Shown here in pieces: positions 46,226 to 55,800 of a stretch of 64,000 bases of DNA. Position 1 is the first letter of the stretch. The number at the start of each line of letters is the position of its first letter. The stretch lies in NCBI GenBank assembly GCA_016292215.1, contig JAEFBB010000002.1, positions 1 through 64,000 on the forward strand, in the 5' to 3' direction. Made by a program: the position numbers and the translations under genes. The DNA comes from Saccharofermentans sp. (lineage in GTDB: Bacteria; Bacillota; Clostridia; Saccharofermentanales; Saccharofermentanaceae). The notes under the pieces were generated by a model. The model did no database searches, was not told where the DNA came from, and was given only the letters and a program-made list of their open reading frames with translations.

Positions 46226-46363
46226 TACATGGTCGCAAAATGGGGGTCTCTGAATGGGTTAAACGATGATCAAACAGACGACTTTTGCCTATATTCGCCA
46301 CTTTGGTCGCCTATCATGACCTACTACGACGACCATTTCGTGAACATTCGAAAACTGACGAAC
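46226..46363. repeat. Repeat-rich spacer downstream of the second nuclease-like gene
   Basis: Contains GGTCGC (46231, 46305), GACGAC (46277), ATGACC (46316) and CGACGACC (46327), plus the block at 46329-46346 shared with 41444-41461. No credible coding frame or tRNA was seen. Confidence 0.45.
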
Positions 46364-46370
46364 AGAGCAC

Positions 46371-46404
46371 AAAAAAGCCGCAATCACGTGCCCGTGACTG
46401 CGGC
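46371..46404 (-). terminator. Intrinsic terminator after glnA
   Basis: 12-bp stem GCCGCAATCACG/CGTGACTGCGGC (46377-46388, 46393-46404) with one G-U pair and a TGCC loop. A T-run follows on the minus strand (plus-strand A-run 46371-46376). Confidence 0.9.
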
Positions 46405-46424
46405 CGGAATACGAATTAAAACTG

Positions 46425-47849
46425 TTACAGATCGTAGTACATCTCATACTCCATAGGTGTGGGCATGGAGATATGGCGTGCCAGGTCTTTACGGCGGTTG
46501 GCGATCCATATGTTGATGAGCTCGATCGGGAAAACACCGCCTGCGGTGAGGAAGTCGTGGTCTTTTTCGAGAGCCTTAAGAGCTGAGCCTAAAGACTTAG
46601 GCAGACCCTTGATCTTTTTCTTGTCCTCATCAGACAGATTGAAAAGATTGAAGTCATAAGGGCCGTAGCCTTCTGCTTCGGGATCGATCTTATTCTTGAT
46701 GCCGTCGAGGCCTGCCATGAGGATGGCAGCGTAGCAATAGTAAGGATTGCAGGTAGCATCAGGGTTCCTCAGTTCGAACCTCTTCTTGTCAGGTGTCTTG
46801 GCATAAGCCGGAATGCGGATTACAGCGCTTCTGTTAGCGGTAGCATAGCCGATAGTAACCGGTGCCTCAAAGCCCGGAAGCAAACGCTTATATGAGTTGG
46901 TCGAAGGATTCGAGAAAGCGCAGATCGCGGGAACGTGACGCAGCACGCCACCGATGAAGTTCAGTGCTGTCTCAGACAATCCTGAGTAACCGTTCTCATC
47001 GTAGAAGATCGGCTGGCCGTCCTTAAACATGAGCATGTGGACGTGCATGCCGGAGCCTGCTTCACCGTAAATCGGCTTAGGCATGAATGTAGCAGTCTTG
47101 CCTTCCTTAACAGCCTCGTTCTTAACGATGTACTTGGTGAGCATCGTCTTGTCAGCCATCTCGGTCATGCCGCCGAACTCGACCTCGATCTCCATCTGGC
47201 CGGAGCCTACTTCGTGATGGTGATACTTGACCTTGATGCCCTGGTTCTCCATCAGCATCGTTACGCGGCTTCTGTAGTCGTAAGCGATGTCCTGAGGGGG
47301 CGCTGCGTGATAGCCGCCCTGGTGAGGAGTCTGGAAGCCGAGGCTTCCGAATTCACCTGTGTTCCAGAAGGCTTCCGCACCATCAAGAGTAAAGCCCGAG
47401 CTGTTGGGTTTGTTGTTGTAGGTGACCTCATCGAAAACATAGAATTCGAACTCAGGTCCCAAAAGGAATGTGTCTGCGACACCCAGTTCTTTCATGTACT
47501 CTTCTGCACGCTTGCAGACATTTCTGGGCTCCTGGTTAAAAGGAACATTCTCGTTCTTGCCGATGATCCTTACATCGCCGATCATGGAGAGAGTCTTGAT
47601 CTCGCAGAAATCGTCGATAGCGGCACTGGAGAGATCAGGAATAAATACCATGTCACTCTTTTCGACGGGCGCAAAACCGTAGTTGCTGCCGTCGAATCCT
47701 ATGCCTGCTGTCATGATCGATTCCGTGAATCTGTCTGCCGGGATCGTCAGATGATGCCATCTTCCGTTGAGATCTATCATCCTGAAATCGATCATCTTGA
47801 TGTCATTCTCGTCGATGAAGATCCTCGCTTCCTCAAAGTTACTTAGCAT
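46425..47849 (-). CDS. glnA: Glutamine synthetase (type I)
   Basis: Makes glutamine from glutamate, ammonia and ATP. The 474 residues show GIGFDGSNYGFAPVEKSDM, the metal-site GPEFEFYVFD, HHHEVGSGQMEIE, the ATP-site GSGMHVHMLMF, and RIPAYAKTPDKKRFELRNPDATCNPYYCYAAIL in parts. An obvious adenylylation-loop motif of enterobacterial enzymes was not seen. ATG 47849 is preferred over GTG 47858 because GGAGG stands eight bases before it. Monocistronic, with a hairpin in the leader and its own terminator. Confidence 0.95.
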   Translation of the reverse strand: MLSNFEEARIFIDENDIKMIDFRMIDLNGRWHHLTIPADRFTESIMTAGIGFDGSNYGFAPVEKSDMVFIPDLSSAAIDDFCEIKTLSMIGDVRIIGKNENVPFNQEPRNVCKRAEEYMKELGVADTFLLGPEFEFYVFDEVTYNNKPNSSGFTLDGAEAFWNTGEFGSLGFQTPHQGGYHAAPPQDIAYDYRSRVTMLMENQGIKVKYHHHEVGSGQMEIEVEFGGMTEMADKTMLTKYIVKNEAVKEGKTATFMPKPIYGEAGSGMHVHMLMFKDGQPIFYDENGYSGLSETALNFIGGVLRHVPAICAFSNPSTNSYKRLLPGFEAPVTIGYATANRSAVIRIPAYAKTPDKKRFELRNPDATCNPYYCYAAILMAGLDGIKNKIDPEAEGYGPYDFNLFNLSDEDKKKIKGLPKSLGSALKALEKDHDFLTAGGVFPIELINIWIANRRKDLARHISMPTPMEYEMYYDL

Positions 47850-47874
47850 ATATTCCACCTCCGCTAAAGTACAA

Positions 47875-47918
47875 TAAGCGCTGACCCTAAATGTTATTGC
47901 ACGTCAGGTCAACGCTTA
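47875..47918 (-). promoter_or_regulatory. Inverted repeat in the glnA leader
   Basis: Arms TAAGCGCTGACC (47875-47886) and GGTCAACGCTTA (47907-47918), 11 of 12 positions complementary, with a 20-base centre. It ends 25 bases before the glnA ATG. It could be an operator or a leader RNA hairpin controlling glnA; it is not an ANTAR-type six-base-loop hairpin. Confidence 0.5.
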
Positions 47919-48070
47919 CTTATTAAATCATAGCATAGGGGGTGTCAAAAAAACTTGTTTGGGCAGGGGCAAAACGCCCTTTTTTCAACAATAAAAGAAG
48001 CAACCTGCACAAGCGTGAAACTTACCAAATACAAGAACTTAACGATTTTAGCTTTTGTGACCCTTCGTTA

Positions 48071-48098
48071 TTGAGAATCATTTCCGACAATGTAAAAT
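48071..48098 (+). promoter_or_regulatory. Promoter of the LarA-family gene
   Basis: TTGAGA (-35, 48071-48076) and TAAAAT (-10, 48093-48098) with a 16-base spacer and an extended TG at 48091-48092, 30 bases before the ATG. Confidence 0.6.
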
Positions 48099-48128
48099 AG
48101 TAGAATCTATTTTTCTTAGGAGCGCATT

Positions 48129-49382
48129 ATGAAGGTTGAATTCGGCTACGGCAAAGGCGTACAGATAGTTGATATCCCTGACAAGAATCTCGATCAGATC
48201 CTTGTCGCAAATGAGATCGAGCATGCAAGACGCGGCCCTGCCGCAGTTGTCTATGCGCTCGAAAATCCTATCGGCTCACCCCGCTTAAAGGACCTCGCAA
48301 AGCCCGGACAGAAGATCTGCATCATCACAAGCGATATCTCAAGACCTATCCCGAGCTTTGACGTTATACCTTCTATCCTTGATGAGCTTTATTTGGCAGG
48401 ATGTGACCCGAAGGACATCACGGTTGTTTTCGCGCTCGGATCACACAGACCTCACACCGAAGAAGAGAAGAAAAAGCTTGTCGGCGAACGCGTATACAGC
48501 GAAGTAAAATGCATCGACAGCGATCCTTCAGACTGCATCCACATGGGTGATACTTCAAGAGGCACTCCCGTTGATATCACGAGAAGCGTTGCTGAGGCTG
48601 ATTTCAGGATCGGCGTAGGCAATATCGAATTCCACTATTTCGCAGGATACTCGGGCGGCGCAAAGGCGCTTATGCCTGGCGTCTCCACTCCTTCAGCGAT
48701 CCAGGCCAACCACCGCATGATGGTCGATGAGAAGGCCTGCGCAGGTAATCTGAACGGCAACCCGATAAGAGCAGATATCGAAGAATCCGAGACATTCTGC
48801 CACCTGTCATTCATCGTTAACCCTATCCTTGATGAGCATAAACACATCGTTTACTGCGTTGCAGGTGACGTTACGAAGGCTCACAGGGAAGGCTGCAAGT
48901 ACCTGGACCAGATGTACAGAAAGCCCCTTAAGAGAAGAGCTGATATCGTTATCGTCTCCCAGGGAGGTGCGCCCAAGGATGCTAACCTCTATCAGACACA
49001 AAAGGCTTTGGATAACTCCAAGTATGCGGTAAGAGACGGCGGTACGATCATCGTCATCGGCGCATGCAATGAAGGCTTGGGAAGCGCCAAGTTTGAAGAG
49101 TGGCTCACTACAGCCAACACTGCTGACGAACTTATCGAGAGAGTAGGAAGAGACTTCCAGTTAGGCGGACACAAAGCAGCTGCGATCGCCATGGTATTAA
49201 AGCATGCCAAGATCGTTCTCATCTCCGAGATGGACGATGACTTTGTAAGGAGTATCTTCTTAGAGCCCATGCATTCGGCTCAGGAAGCCTTCGATGAAGC
49301 TTACGCAAGATACGGTGAAGAGTGCTCTGTCATCTGCATGCCTTTCGGCGGAGCCACACTCCCCATGCCGCCTGAAGAATAA
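48129..49382 (+). CDS. LarA-family nickel-dependent racemase-like protein
   Basis: A 417-residue protein of the lactate racemase superfamily. It keeps ITSDISRPIPS, the catalytic histidine region ALGSHRPHT (H106, H109), FHYFAGYSGGAKALMPG (H169 and K179, aligning with H174 and the pincer-cofactor lysine K184 of L. plantarum LarA), and NLNGNPIRADIEE. The cofactor-making larB, larC and larE genes are not in the window. The superfamily racemises several 2-hydroxy acids, so lactate is not proven. ATG 48129 follows TTAGGAGCG. Confidence 0.85.
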   Translation: MKVEFGYGKGVQIVDIPDKNLDQILVANEIEHARRGPAAVVYALENPIGSPRLKDLAKPGQKICIITSDISRPIPSFDVIPSILDELYLAGCDPKDITVVFALGSHRPHTEEEKKKLVGERVYSEVKCIDSDPSDCIHMGDTSRGTPVDITRSVAEADFRIGVGNIEFHYFAGYSGGAKALMPGVSTPSAIQANHRMMVDEKACAGNLNGNPIRADIEESETFCHLSFIVNPILDEHKHIVYCVAGDVTKAHREGCKYLDQMYRKPLKRRADIVIVSQGGAPKDANLYQTQKALDNSKYAVRDGGTIIVIGACNEGLGSAKFEEWLTTANTADELIERVGRDFQLGGHKAAAIAMVLKHAKIVLISEMDDDFVRSIFLEPMHSAQEAFDEAYARYGEECSVICMPFGGATLPMPPEE

Positions 49383-49414
49383 AAACACGAACGATTTTTG
49401 GGACAACATTTCTA

Positions 49415-49450
49415 AAAGGCGTTGTAACCCAACGCCTTTATCTATATAAT
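49415..49450 (+). promoter_or_regulatory. Palindrome-overlapped promoter of the MATE gene
   Basis: TTGTAA (-35, 49422-49427) and TATAAT (-10, 49445-49450) with a 17-base spacer. The inverted repeat AAAGGCGTT/AACGCCTTT (49415-49423, 49431-49439) spans the -35. It could be a repressor site for the exporter, or the terminator of the gene before it. The ATG follows the -10 by seven bases, so the transcript may be leaderless. Confidence 0.6.
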
Positions 49451-49457
49451 CGCCGTT

Positions 49458-50834
49458 ATGTCACTGAATCTAACAGAAAACAAGTCAATTTACAGAAGAG
49501 TCTTAAAGATAGCCGTTCCGATGATGATCCAGAACGGTATATCCCAGATCGTCAATCTGCTCGATAATTTCATGATCGGCCGGGTAGGCACGAACTCTTT
49601 GTCGGGTGTAGCCATCGCGAACCAGATGATGTTCGTGTTCTTTCTCATGACTTTCGGTGCGACTGCAGGTTCGGGCATTTTTACCGCACAGTATTACGGC
49701 AAAAAAGACTGGGAAGGCGTCAGGATCACATTCCGCTTTAAGCTGGTAACGAGCATCGTCCTTTCAGTACTTGCCTGCTTCATATTTTTCTTCGGTGCCA
49801 CCTTCCTCGTATCAAGATATCTTCAGGGCGAAGGCGATCCTGCTGATGCCGCAGAGACACTTAAGATCGGCGTCCAGTATCTCCATGTGATGATCATTTC
49901 CCTGATACCTATCGGCATCTGTCAGGCATATGCCGGCACATTAAGAGATATCGGCCAGACCAAGGTCCCTCTCATTGCTTCAGCATGCGCGATCGTTGTT
50001 AACTTCGTCGGTAACCTCCTGCTCATCTACGGATATCTGGGTCTCCCGGCACTCGGCGCTTTGGGTGCTGCCATTGCTACGGTAATTTCCAGATTTGTAG
50101 AGCTCGGAGTTCTTGTCATTTATGTAGCTACGCACAAGGAACAATGTCCGTTCATTGTCGGCGCTTTCAGGCACTTCCACATACCCGGCAAACTCGCAGG
50201 AAAGATCATAGTCAAAGCAACTCCGCTTCTTCTCAACGAGACATTCTGGTCTTTGGGAATAACAGTGCTTAACCAGTCTTATTCATACAGGAGCCTTGAC
50301 GCCGTTGCGGCAATACAGATCGAAGCTACGATATACAACGTAATGATGGTCGCTTTTGTTGCAATGGGAGAAGCTGTCGGCATTCTTATCGGTCAGATAT
50401 TGGGAAGCGGCCAGATCAAAGAGGCAAAGGATAATGCTTTCAGGATGATCTTTTTCACCGTATTCTTCGGACTGGTCTTCGGTGTGCTGATGACGATCGC
50501 AAGTCCCTTCTATCCGTTGATCTATGACACCACTGATAACATCCGTCATCTTGCTACATGGCTCATTGTCATCAATGGTGTTTTGATGCCGTTCTACGCA
50601 TTCACTCACGCTTCGTATTTCATTATCAGATCCGGAGGCAAGACATTCATCACCATGATCTTCGATTCGGGATTTGTATGGCTCCTGTCCGTTCCTTTTG
50701 CATATTGTCTGAGCCGCTATACTTCCATGCCGGTACTCTGGATGGTCGCTGCCGTACAGGCTCTTGAACTCATTAAATGCTTATCTGCCGGATTCTTTGT
50801 AAAGAGCGGCATCTGGGCAAAAAACATCACATAA
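49458..50834 (+). CDS. MATE-family multidrug/cation antiporter
   Basis: A 458-residue inner-membrane exporter with twelve predicted helices in two similar halves. Family features: IAVPMMIQNGISQIVNLLDNFMIGRVG at the start, AIANQMMFVFFLMTFGATAGSGIFTAQYYG, and the second-half ATIYNVMMVAFVAMGEAVGILIGQILGSG (each in pieces). It uses a Na+ or H+ gradient to expel organic cations or drugs; the substrate is not predictable. No regulator gene is adjacent. Confidence 0.9.
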   Translation: MSLNLTENKSIYRRVLKIAVPMMIQNGISQIVNLLDNFMIGRVGTNSLSGVAIANQMMFVFFLMTFGATAGSGIFTAQYYGKKDWEGVRITFRFKLVTSIVLSVLACFIFFFGATFLVSRYLQGEGDPADAAETLKIGVQYLHVMIISLIPIGICQAYAGTLRDIGQTKVPLIASACAIVVNFVGNLLLIYGYLGLPALGALGAAIATVISRFVELGVLVIYVATHKEQCPFIVGAFRHFHIPGKLAGKIIVKATPLLLNETFWSLGITVLNQSYSYRSLDAVAAIQIEATIYNVMMVAFVAMGEAVGILIGQILGSGQIKEAKDNAFRMIFFTVFFGLVFGVLMTIASPFYPLIYDTTDNIRHLATWLIVINGVLMPFYAFTHASYFIIRSGGKTFITMIFDSGFVWLLSVPFAYCLSRYTSMPVLWMVAAVQALELIKCLSAGFFVKSGIWAKNIT

Positions 50835-50964
50835 TTAACCTGTGAATAACCATCAATCGATTACACATCGTTAACAATGTGTTTATTTCAAAATGCAAAT
50901 AAATAGTTATAATGTTGGTATCGAGAATATAAAAATATTTTAAGATTCATGCGGAGGCTTCGAA
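50835..50964. other. Short intergenic region before the diguanylate cyclase gene
   Basis: AT-rich. Holds TATAAT (50908-50913) and the ribosome binding site GCGGAGGC. No recognisable -35, RNA gene or ORF. Confidence 0.4.
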
Positions 50965-52134
50965 ATGGCATCCTCGATCAATCTTACATCGATACTGATC
51001 ACTGATTCGGTAGGAGTATGCCTGCTTCTGGTTCTCATGTTCACAAAAGGCTGGTATATGCCTACAAGAAAGAAAGAGAGCCATCTGCTCTTCCTTCTCA
51101 TGGCAGCTTCTCTTTTTAACTGTATAGCCGATGCTTTTACGTCCATATGCGACGGAACTCCCGGAACCGGTTACAGAGTTGCCCTAATGATTGGCAACAC
51201 TTATCTTTATCTTTTTAATCTGCTTGTCGGCATCGGTATCATTTATCTGGTCGTAAGTCATATCGACAAGCAGGTCCCGAAGCTGCAGGTCTATTTTTTC
51301 GCAGTGATAAGCGCCATCGAGGTAATCCTTCTTATAATCAACTTCTTCATGCCGGTAGTATTCTCACTTGACGCGAACAACGTCTATTCCAGAGAAGGAC
51401 TGTACATGGTCTTCATCATCGTCGGATTCCTCCTGATCTTCTACGGATATGCATTCTATTTCATCTCCAAGATAAGGAACCCTTCACTCGGATACTTCCC
51501 TGCCTGGCAGTTCCTTATGCCCATCCTTCTTGCGGTGGCAGTACAGATGAACGTCTACGGCATCTCCCTGCAGCCTGTAAGCTTCGCGATCGCCTTTGCA
51601 GGACTGGTAACGTGCCTTCAGAATGAGAGCATCTATATTGATAAGCTCACGGGCGTCAACAACCGTTATGAGCTCGACATAATCCGTAAAAGACTCATCC
51701 ACAGAAAGCCCGAAAAGATCGCCGCGCTCATGCTCGATCTCAACGGCTTTAAGCAGATCAACGACGACTTCTCACACGAGGAAGGCGACAATGCTCTGAT
51801 AGCTTTCGCGAATATTCTTGTCAGCGTAATGAGAGGCGAAGGCAGAGTAATAAGATTTGCAGGCGATGAATTCGTTATCCTCATCCGCAGGTTCAAAGGT
51901 GAAAGCATCGAGCCTTACAAAGAAAAGATCCTAAAAGCAGTAGATGAATATAATGAGACTTCCGGCAAGCCGTATAAGCTCTCGTGTGCTATTGGCGGAT
52001 CCACCTTCGATTACCACGGTGAGGAATTATCAGAGCTGCTCTATACGATCGACCATCTGATGTATAAAGACAAAAACAACTATTACAGCAAGCACAACAG
52101 ACGTCATAACAGACAGTCTGACCAGCCCCGTTAA
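50965..52134 (+). CDS. Membrane diguanylate cyclase (AGDEF variant)
   Basis: A 389-residue signalling protein making cyclic di-GMP. Residues 1-210 hold about six membrane helices forming a putative sensor. Residues 215-375 are a GGDEF domain with DKLTGVNNRYELD and the active-site loop FAGDEFVIL (AGDEF near residues 299-303, a variant usually still active). The inhibitory RxxD site is not seen before the loop. Its input signal is unknown. The large GGDEF protein at 52886-56002 lies nearby on the opposite strand. Confidence 0.88.
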   Translation: MASSINLTSILITDSVGVCLLLVLMFTKGWYMPTRKKESHLLFLLMAASLFNCIADAFTSICDGTPGTGYRVALMIGNTYLYLFNLLVGIGIIYLVVSHIDKQVPKLQVYFFAVISAIEVILLIINFFMPVVFSLDANNVYSREGLYMVFIIVGFLLIFYGYAFYFISKIRNPSLGYFPAWQFLMPILLAVAVQMNVYGISLQPVSFAIAFAGLVTCLQNESIYIDKLTGVNNRYELDIIRKRLIHRKPEKIAALMLDLNGFKQINDDFSHEEGDNALIAFANILVSVMRGEGRVIRFAGDEFVILIRRFKGESIEPYKEKILKAVDEYNETSGKPYKLSCAIGGSTFDYHGEELSELLYTIDHLMYKDKNNYYSKHNRRHNRQSDQPR

Positions 52135-52215
52135 TTTATCATTGTATTGTCACAGACCGGACGTTATTTAGTATTACAATAATGAGGTAATACCAGATTA
52201 ACGTGAGGTTTAAAG

Positions 52216-52827
52216 ATGGACTGGGATTCCGGATTCCTGATCTTCATACAAGAGCACTTAAGGTCGGACGCGCTTACTCCGGCCTTAAAGGTCATCACGC
52301 ATACTTGCGACAGCGGATGGATCTGGATCCTTTTGTGCGTGGCTCTCCTGGTCATTCCGAAAACAAGAAGACCCGGTGCCATCGCAGGTGCAAGCCTTGC
52401 ATTGGAAGCCATCATCACAAATCTCGTCATCAAGAACGCAGTCGGCAGGACAAGGCCTTACGAAGCGGTCAACGGCCTCGTTAACCTCATCGAAAAGCAG
52501 AAGGATTACTCCTTCCCTTCCGGCCACACAGGTGCTTCATTTGCGGTAGCAGGCGTGCTGCTTTTGATCGCATTGATCGGACTTCCGGTCGCAAAAGAAA
52601 AAGGTATAATGACGCGTTCAAAGATGACACTTGCATATAAGCTTTTCGCGCTTCTTACACTGATATACGCGACGATCATCGCATACTCAAGACTTTATGT
52701 AGGCGTGCATTATCCGACAGATGTTCTGGGCGGTTTACTATTAGGTCTGGGAACGAGCGTCATAGCATATTACGTATATCATGTGGCGGTAAAAAAATGT
52801 CAGATCGCAAAGACAAAACTCAAGTAA
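52216..52827 (+). CDS. PAP2-family membrane phosphatase
   Basis: A 203-residue membrane phosphatase for lipid phosphates such as undecaprenyl pyrophosphate or phosphatidate. The three PAP2 motifs are present: KNAVGRTRPYE, PSGHTGASF and SRLYVGVHYPTDVLGG. About five membrane helices. The last residues are basic. It ends at a terminator shared with the convergent gene. Confidence 0.9.
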   Translation: MDWDSGFLIFIQEHLRSDALTPALKVITHTCDSGWIWILLCVALLVIPKTRRPGAIAGASLALEAIITNLVIKNAVGRTRPYEAVNGLVNLIEKQKDYSFPSGHTGASFAVAGVLLLIALIGLPVAKEKGIMTRSKMTLAYKLFALLTLIYATIIAYSRLYVGVHYPTDVLGGLLLGLGTSVIAYYVYHVAVKKCQIAKTKLK

Positions 52828-52832
52828 ATGAA

Positions 52833-52864
52833 AACGCTGCCGAAGAATAACGGCAGCGTTTTTT
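52833..52864. terminator. Bidirectional terminator between PAP2 and the GGDEF multidomain gene
   Basis: Stem AACGCTGCCG/CGGCAGCGTT (52833-52842, 52851-52860), T-run on the right and A-run on the left, so it can serve both convergent genes. Confidence 0.88.
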
Positions 52865-52885
52865 GTTGTTATTTTTTCACTGTTA

Positions 52886-55800
52886 TCAGCGCATTCTTTT
52901 CCTTGCCATCTTGTCGGCATACATCTTGGAATCGGCTTCGAGGATCATGTCTTCGATATCGATATGCCTGTCTATGACGCGTTCTGAAACTCCAAGGCTG
53001 ACACCGACTTCAAAATCCCTGTCTGACATAGCAGGATCGGCATCTGCAGTGCGCTCGATCTCGTTGCGGACATCCTTAATGATATCCTCATACCGCTTAT
53101 CGTTTACGATGGCAATAGCAAACTCGTCGCCGCCGTATCTGGCCGCTATTCCGTCATCCTTTACGAACTTCAGGAGGGCCCTTGCAAGCGTCTGTATCGC
53201 GACATCGCCGTTATCGTGTCCATATGCGTCGTTTATGGTCTTGAGCCTGTCCATATCGACCGAGAACAGCGAGAGTATCCTGCCGGAATTTGCGGGCGAA
53301 TTAAGCATCTTGTTGATGGATGCGAAGAACCCTCTGCGGTTATAAAGTCCCGTAAGGAAATCCTGTTCGGACAAAAGCTCGCTCGCCTTGTTTTTAGTGA
53401 TGAGCTTGCGGTTGTTATTGACTGCGTTTACCGCAGCATTAACAAAGAGACTGAACTCTTCAAAACGCTGTTCTGACCTTAAAGATACGCGGTCGTATCC
53501 GTTGGCGACATAACCGAATATCTCTTTGCGGGATCTTATCTGTCTGAACAGCAAAACGTTGATATTGCTGTCGGGATCAAGGATCAGATCGTAATCCGGG
53601 ATCGGATACTTCATGCGGTAGAACTTATGGGCATTGGAATACTTGTTTCCTCTGCCGTGGAAGATGCTGTGACAGCACTCTTCTTCCTGAGTAATGCCGA
53701 CGAAGTAATACTGGCTCTTCCACATCCAGATCGAGTTCCTTAAGTTCGCTGCAGCGTCATCGAGATTGTCAGACGAAGTCATGCGCGAAACGAAGTGGCC
53801 CATCTCAAGCATATGCCTGAATGAATTCTGGCTTTCTTCCGTAAGCACTTCAACAGCATTTGACCACGGGAACTGCGAATCCATCCTGCAGCCGCAGGAC
53901 TGCATAAACAGCGGCTTGTAAGGAATGGTGAAAGTGTCATTGCATTTATTCTTATACTCTTCCCAGCACTTGATCCTTAAGAGTATCTGCTCAGGTATCT
54001 TCTTATAATCGAGCTCGCAAGTCGTAACTACCGGAGCGTGGAACAATGCCTGCCAGATCCCGTCAAAGCCCGTAACCATTACGTCTTCAGGGACTTTAAT
54101 GCCCCTCTTGCTTAACGAATCGCAAACTCCGATCGCCATTGAATCGTTGGCGCAGATGATAGCGTCAGGGATCTCATAACCGTTATCAAGGGCATCGTCT
54201 AAGACCTCACCAGCTCTCGCCTGCCAGAAGTCACCGTAGAAGATCCTCGATGAAGAAGGATCTATTCCGCGCTCTTTAAGAACGTCCTTAAATACGTTAA
54301 GCCTTGCGTCAGAGAAACGGTTATCCTTAATGCCTGCCATCATGTCGAGGCGCTTTGCACCGTGGACATCGACAACGTGCTCGACGATCTGTCTGAAGCC
54401 GTTCTCATATTCAAAATCAGCGTTGATACATCCGTCCAGAGAATGCTGGAACGTGATGACGGGAATGTCTTTTTCGTGCCCTATACTGACCAATCTTTCC
54501 AATACTTCAGAAGACTTTATCATCTCACTGAAGATGATGATCGCCGCAAGCTCCATGCGCTTCAAAAGATCGGCAAACTCGACCTCCAATTCCGCCTGGA
54601 GAGTGCCCGTATTGCTGTCATTGAAAGTAAAACTCGTGATGACGTAATTCTTTTTAATCTCCTCCGACTGGAGCGATCTTAAGAAGAGACTGTAGTTATC
54701 TGAATCGTTCCAGACTCCGCAGACTGCAATAAGCTTGCGCCTGTTGGTGTTCACCGGTCTCCTCTTTAATGTGATATTCCTGATGTGGATCGAAGCCTTT
54801 GAAATGGCTTCGATAGCAAATACTACAGATGCCTTGTCACAGTCTTCATCGATCTCGAAAAGCATCCTGTGCCTCTGCCAGTGGCTCTCAAGGCTTACCG
54901 TGTAAGGATCTATTATCAGCGTGCCGTCTTTATCAGATTCAAACTGGCATCTGATGGTACGCGCTTCATCTACTCTTCCGTCAAATGAGAACTCATATGT
55001 CTCACCTTTCCTGAAAGGGAATCCGCCCTGCAAAAGCCTCGTCTCGCCGGAAGTGCCTGATATGAAAGACGGCGTGATGATAAGCTCGTCTTCCATGAAA
55101 ACGACATTGGCATTGAGGTCGCCTTCAACAACGTAGAAAGCATTGCTGTCACTGTTCTTTACACTGTCGTCAGTGTTGAGTGTCAGTATCCTTGCAGGTC
55201 TTACGACCTGTCTGTCATATCTCTCCTTCTGATAGACTCTGACATAATCTACGAGCAGTTCGGAATCTTCATCAAAGCTTGTCGGGACCGCCATTCCCGC
55301 GCCAAGCTTATTGCCGCCTACTGCAACACCGATAACAAGATGGAATGGTTTATTAAACGGTGCGGGATAAGGCTCTTCGGTCTCTCCGCTTCTTTTAAAC
55401 CAGAAGGAAGTCCTGTAATACTCCTTGCCGTCGCATGCGAAGATTATCTCATCCTGATCCCACTCGCAGGAGAATAGATGGAAATCACCGGAGAAGTCCG
55501 TATTGAGTCTTCTGTAGTTTCCGACACGCTGGGTATAAGGATAACCGAATGCAACGCGCGAGACAGCTTCGTCAGCTCTTGCGCCTTCGATCTCGACCAT
55601 GTCGATCTGACCGTGAAGCGGGAATTCTTTATACTCTCCGTTCTCTTCATCATAGCCTTCGTCAGGCATCAGTCTGATATAGCTTAAAAGACCCCTGGTC
55701 TTAGGGACCTTGATCCTTGCTACTATTCTTCCGTATTTAAAATCCTGTCTGCCGAAAGTGCTGATCCTTGCAGAGTAATAACTGGTCGCGCCCGAACGGT

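Noticed and set aside
47037..47846. A 269-residue plus-strand open frame opposite glnA
   Set aside because: Shadow of the conserved glutamine synthetase frame; no start signal or family resemblance.
47962..47986. Hairpin with T-run (GGGC/GCCC then TTTTTT) on the plus strand between glnA and the racemase gene
   Set aside because: The stem has only four base pairs, and no plus-strand gene ends before it.
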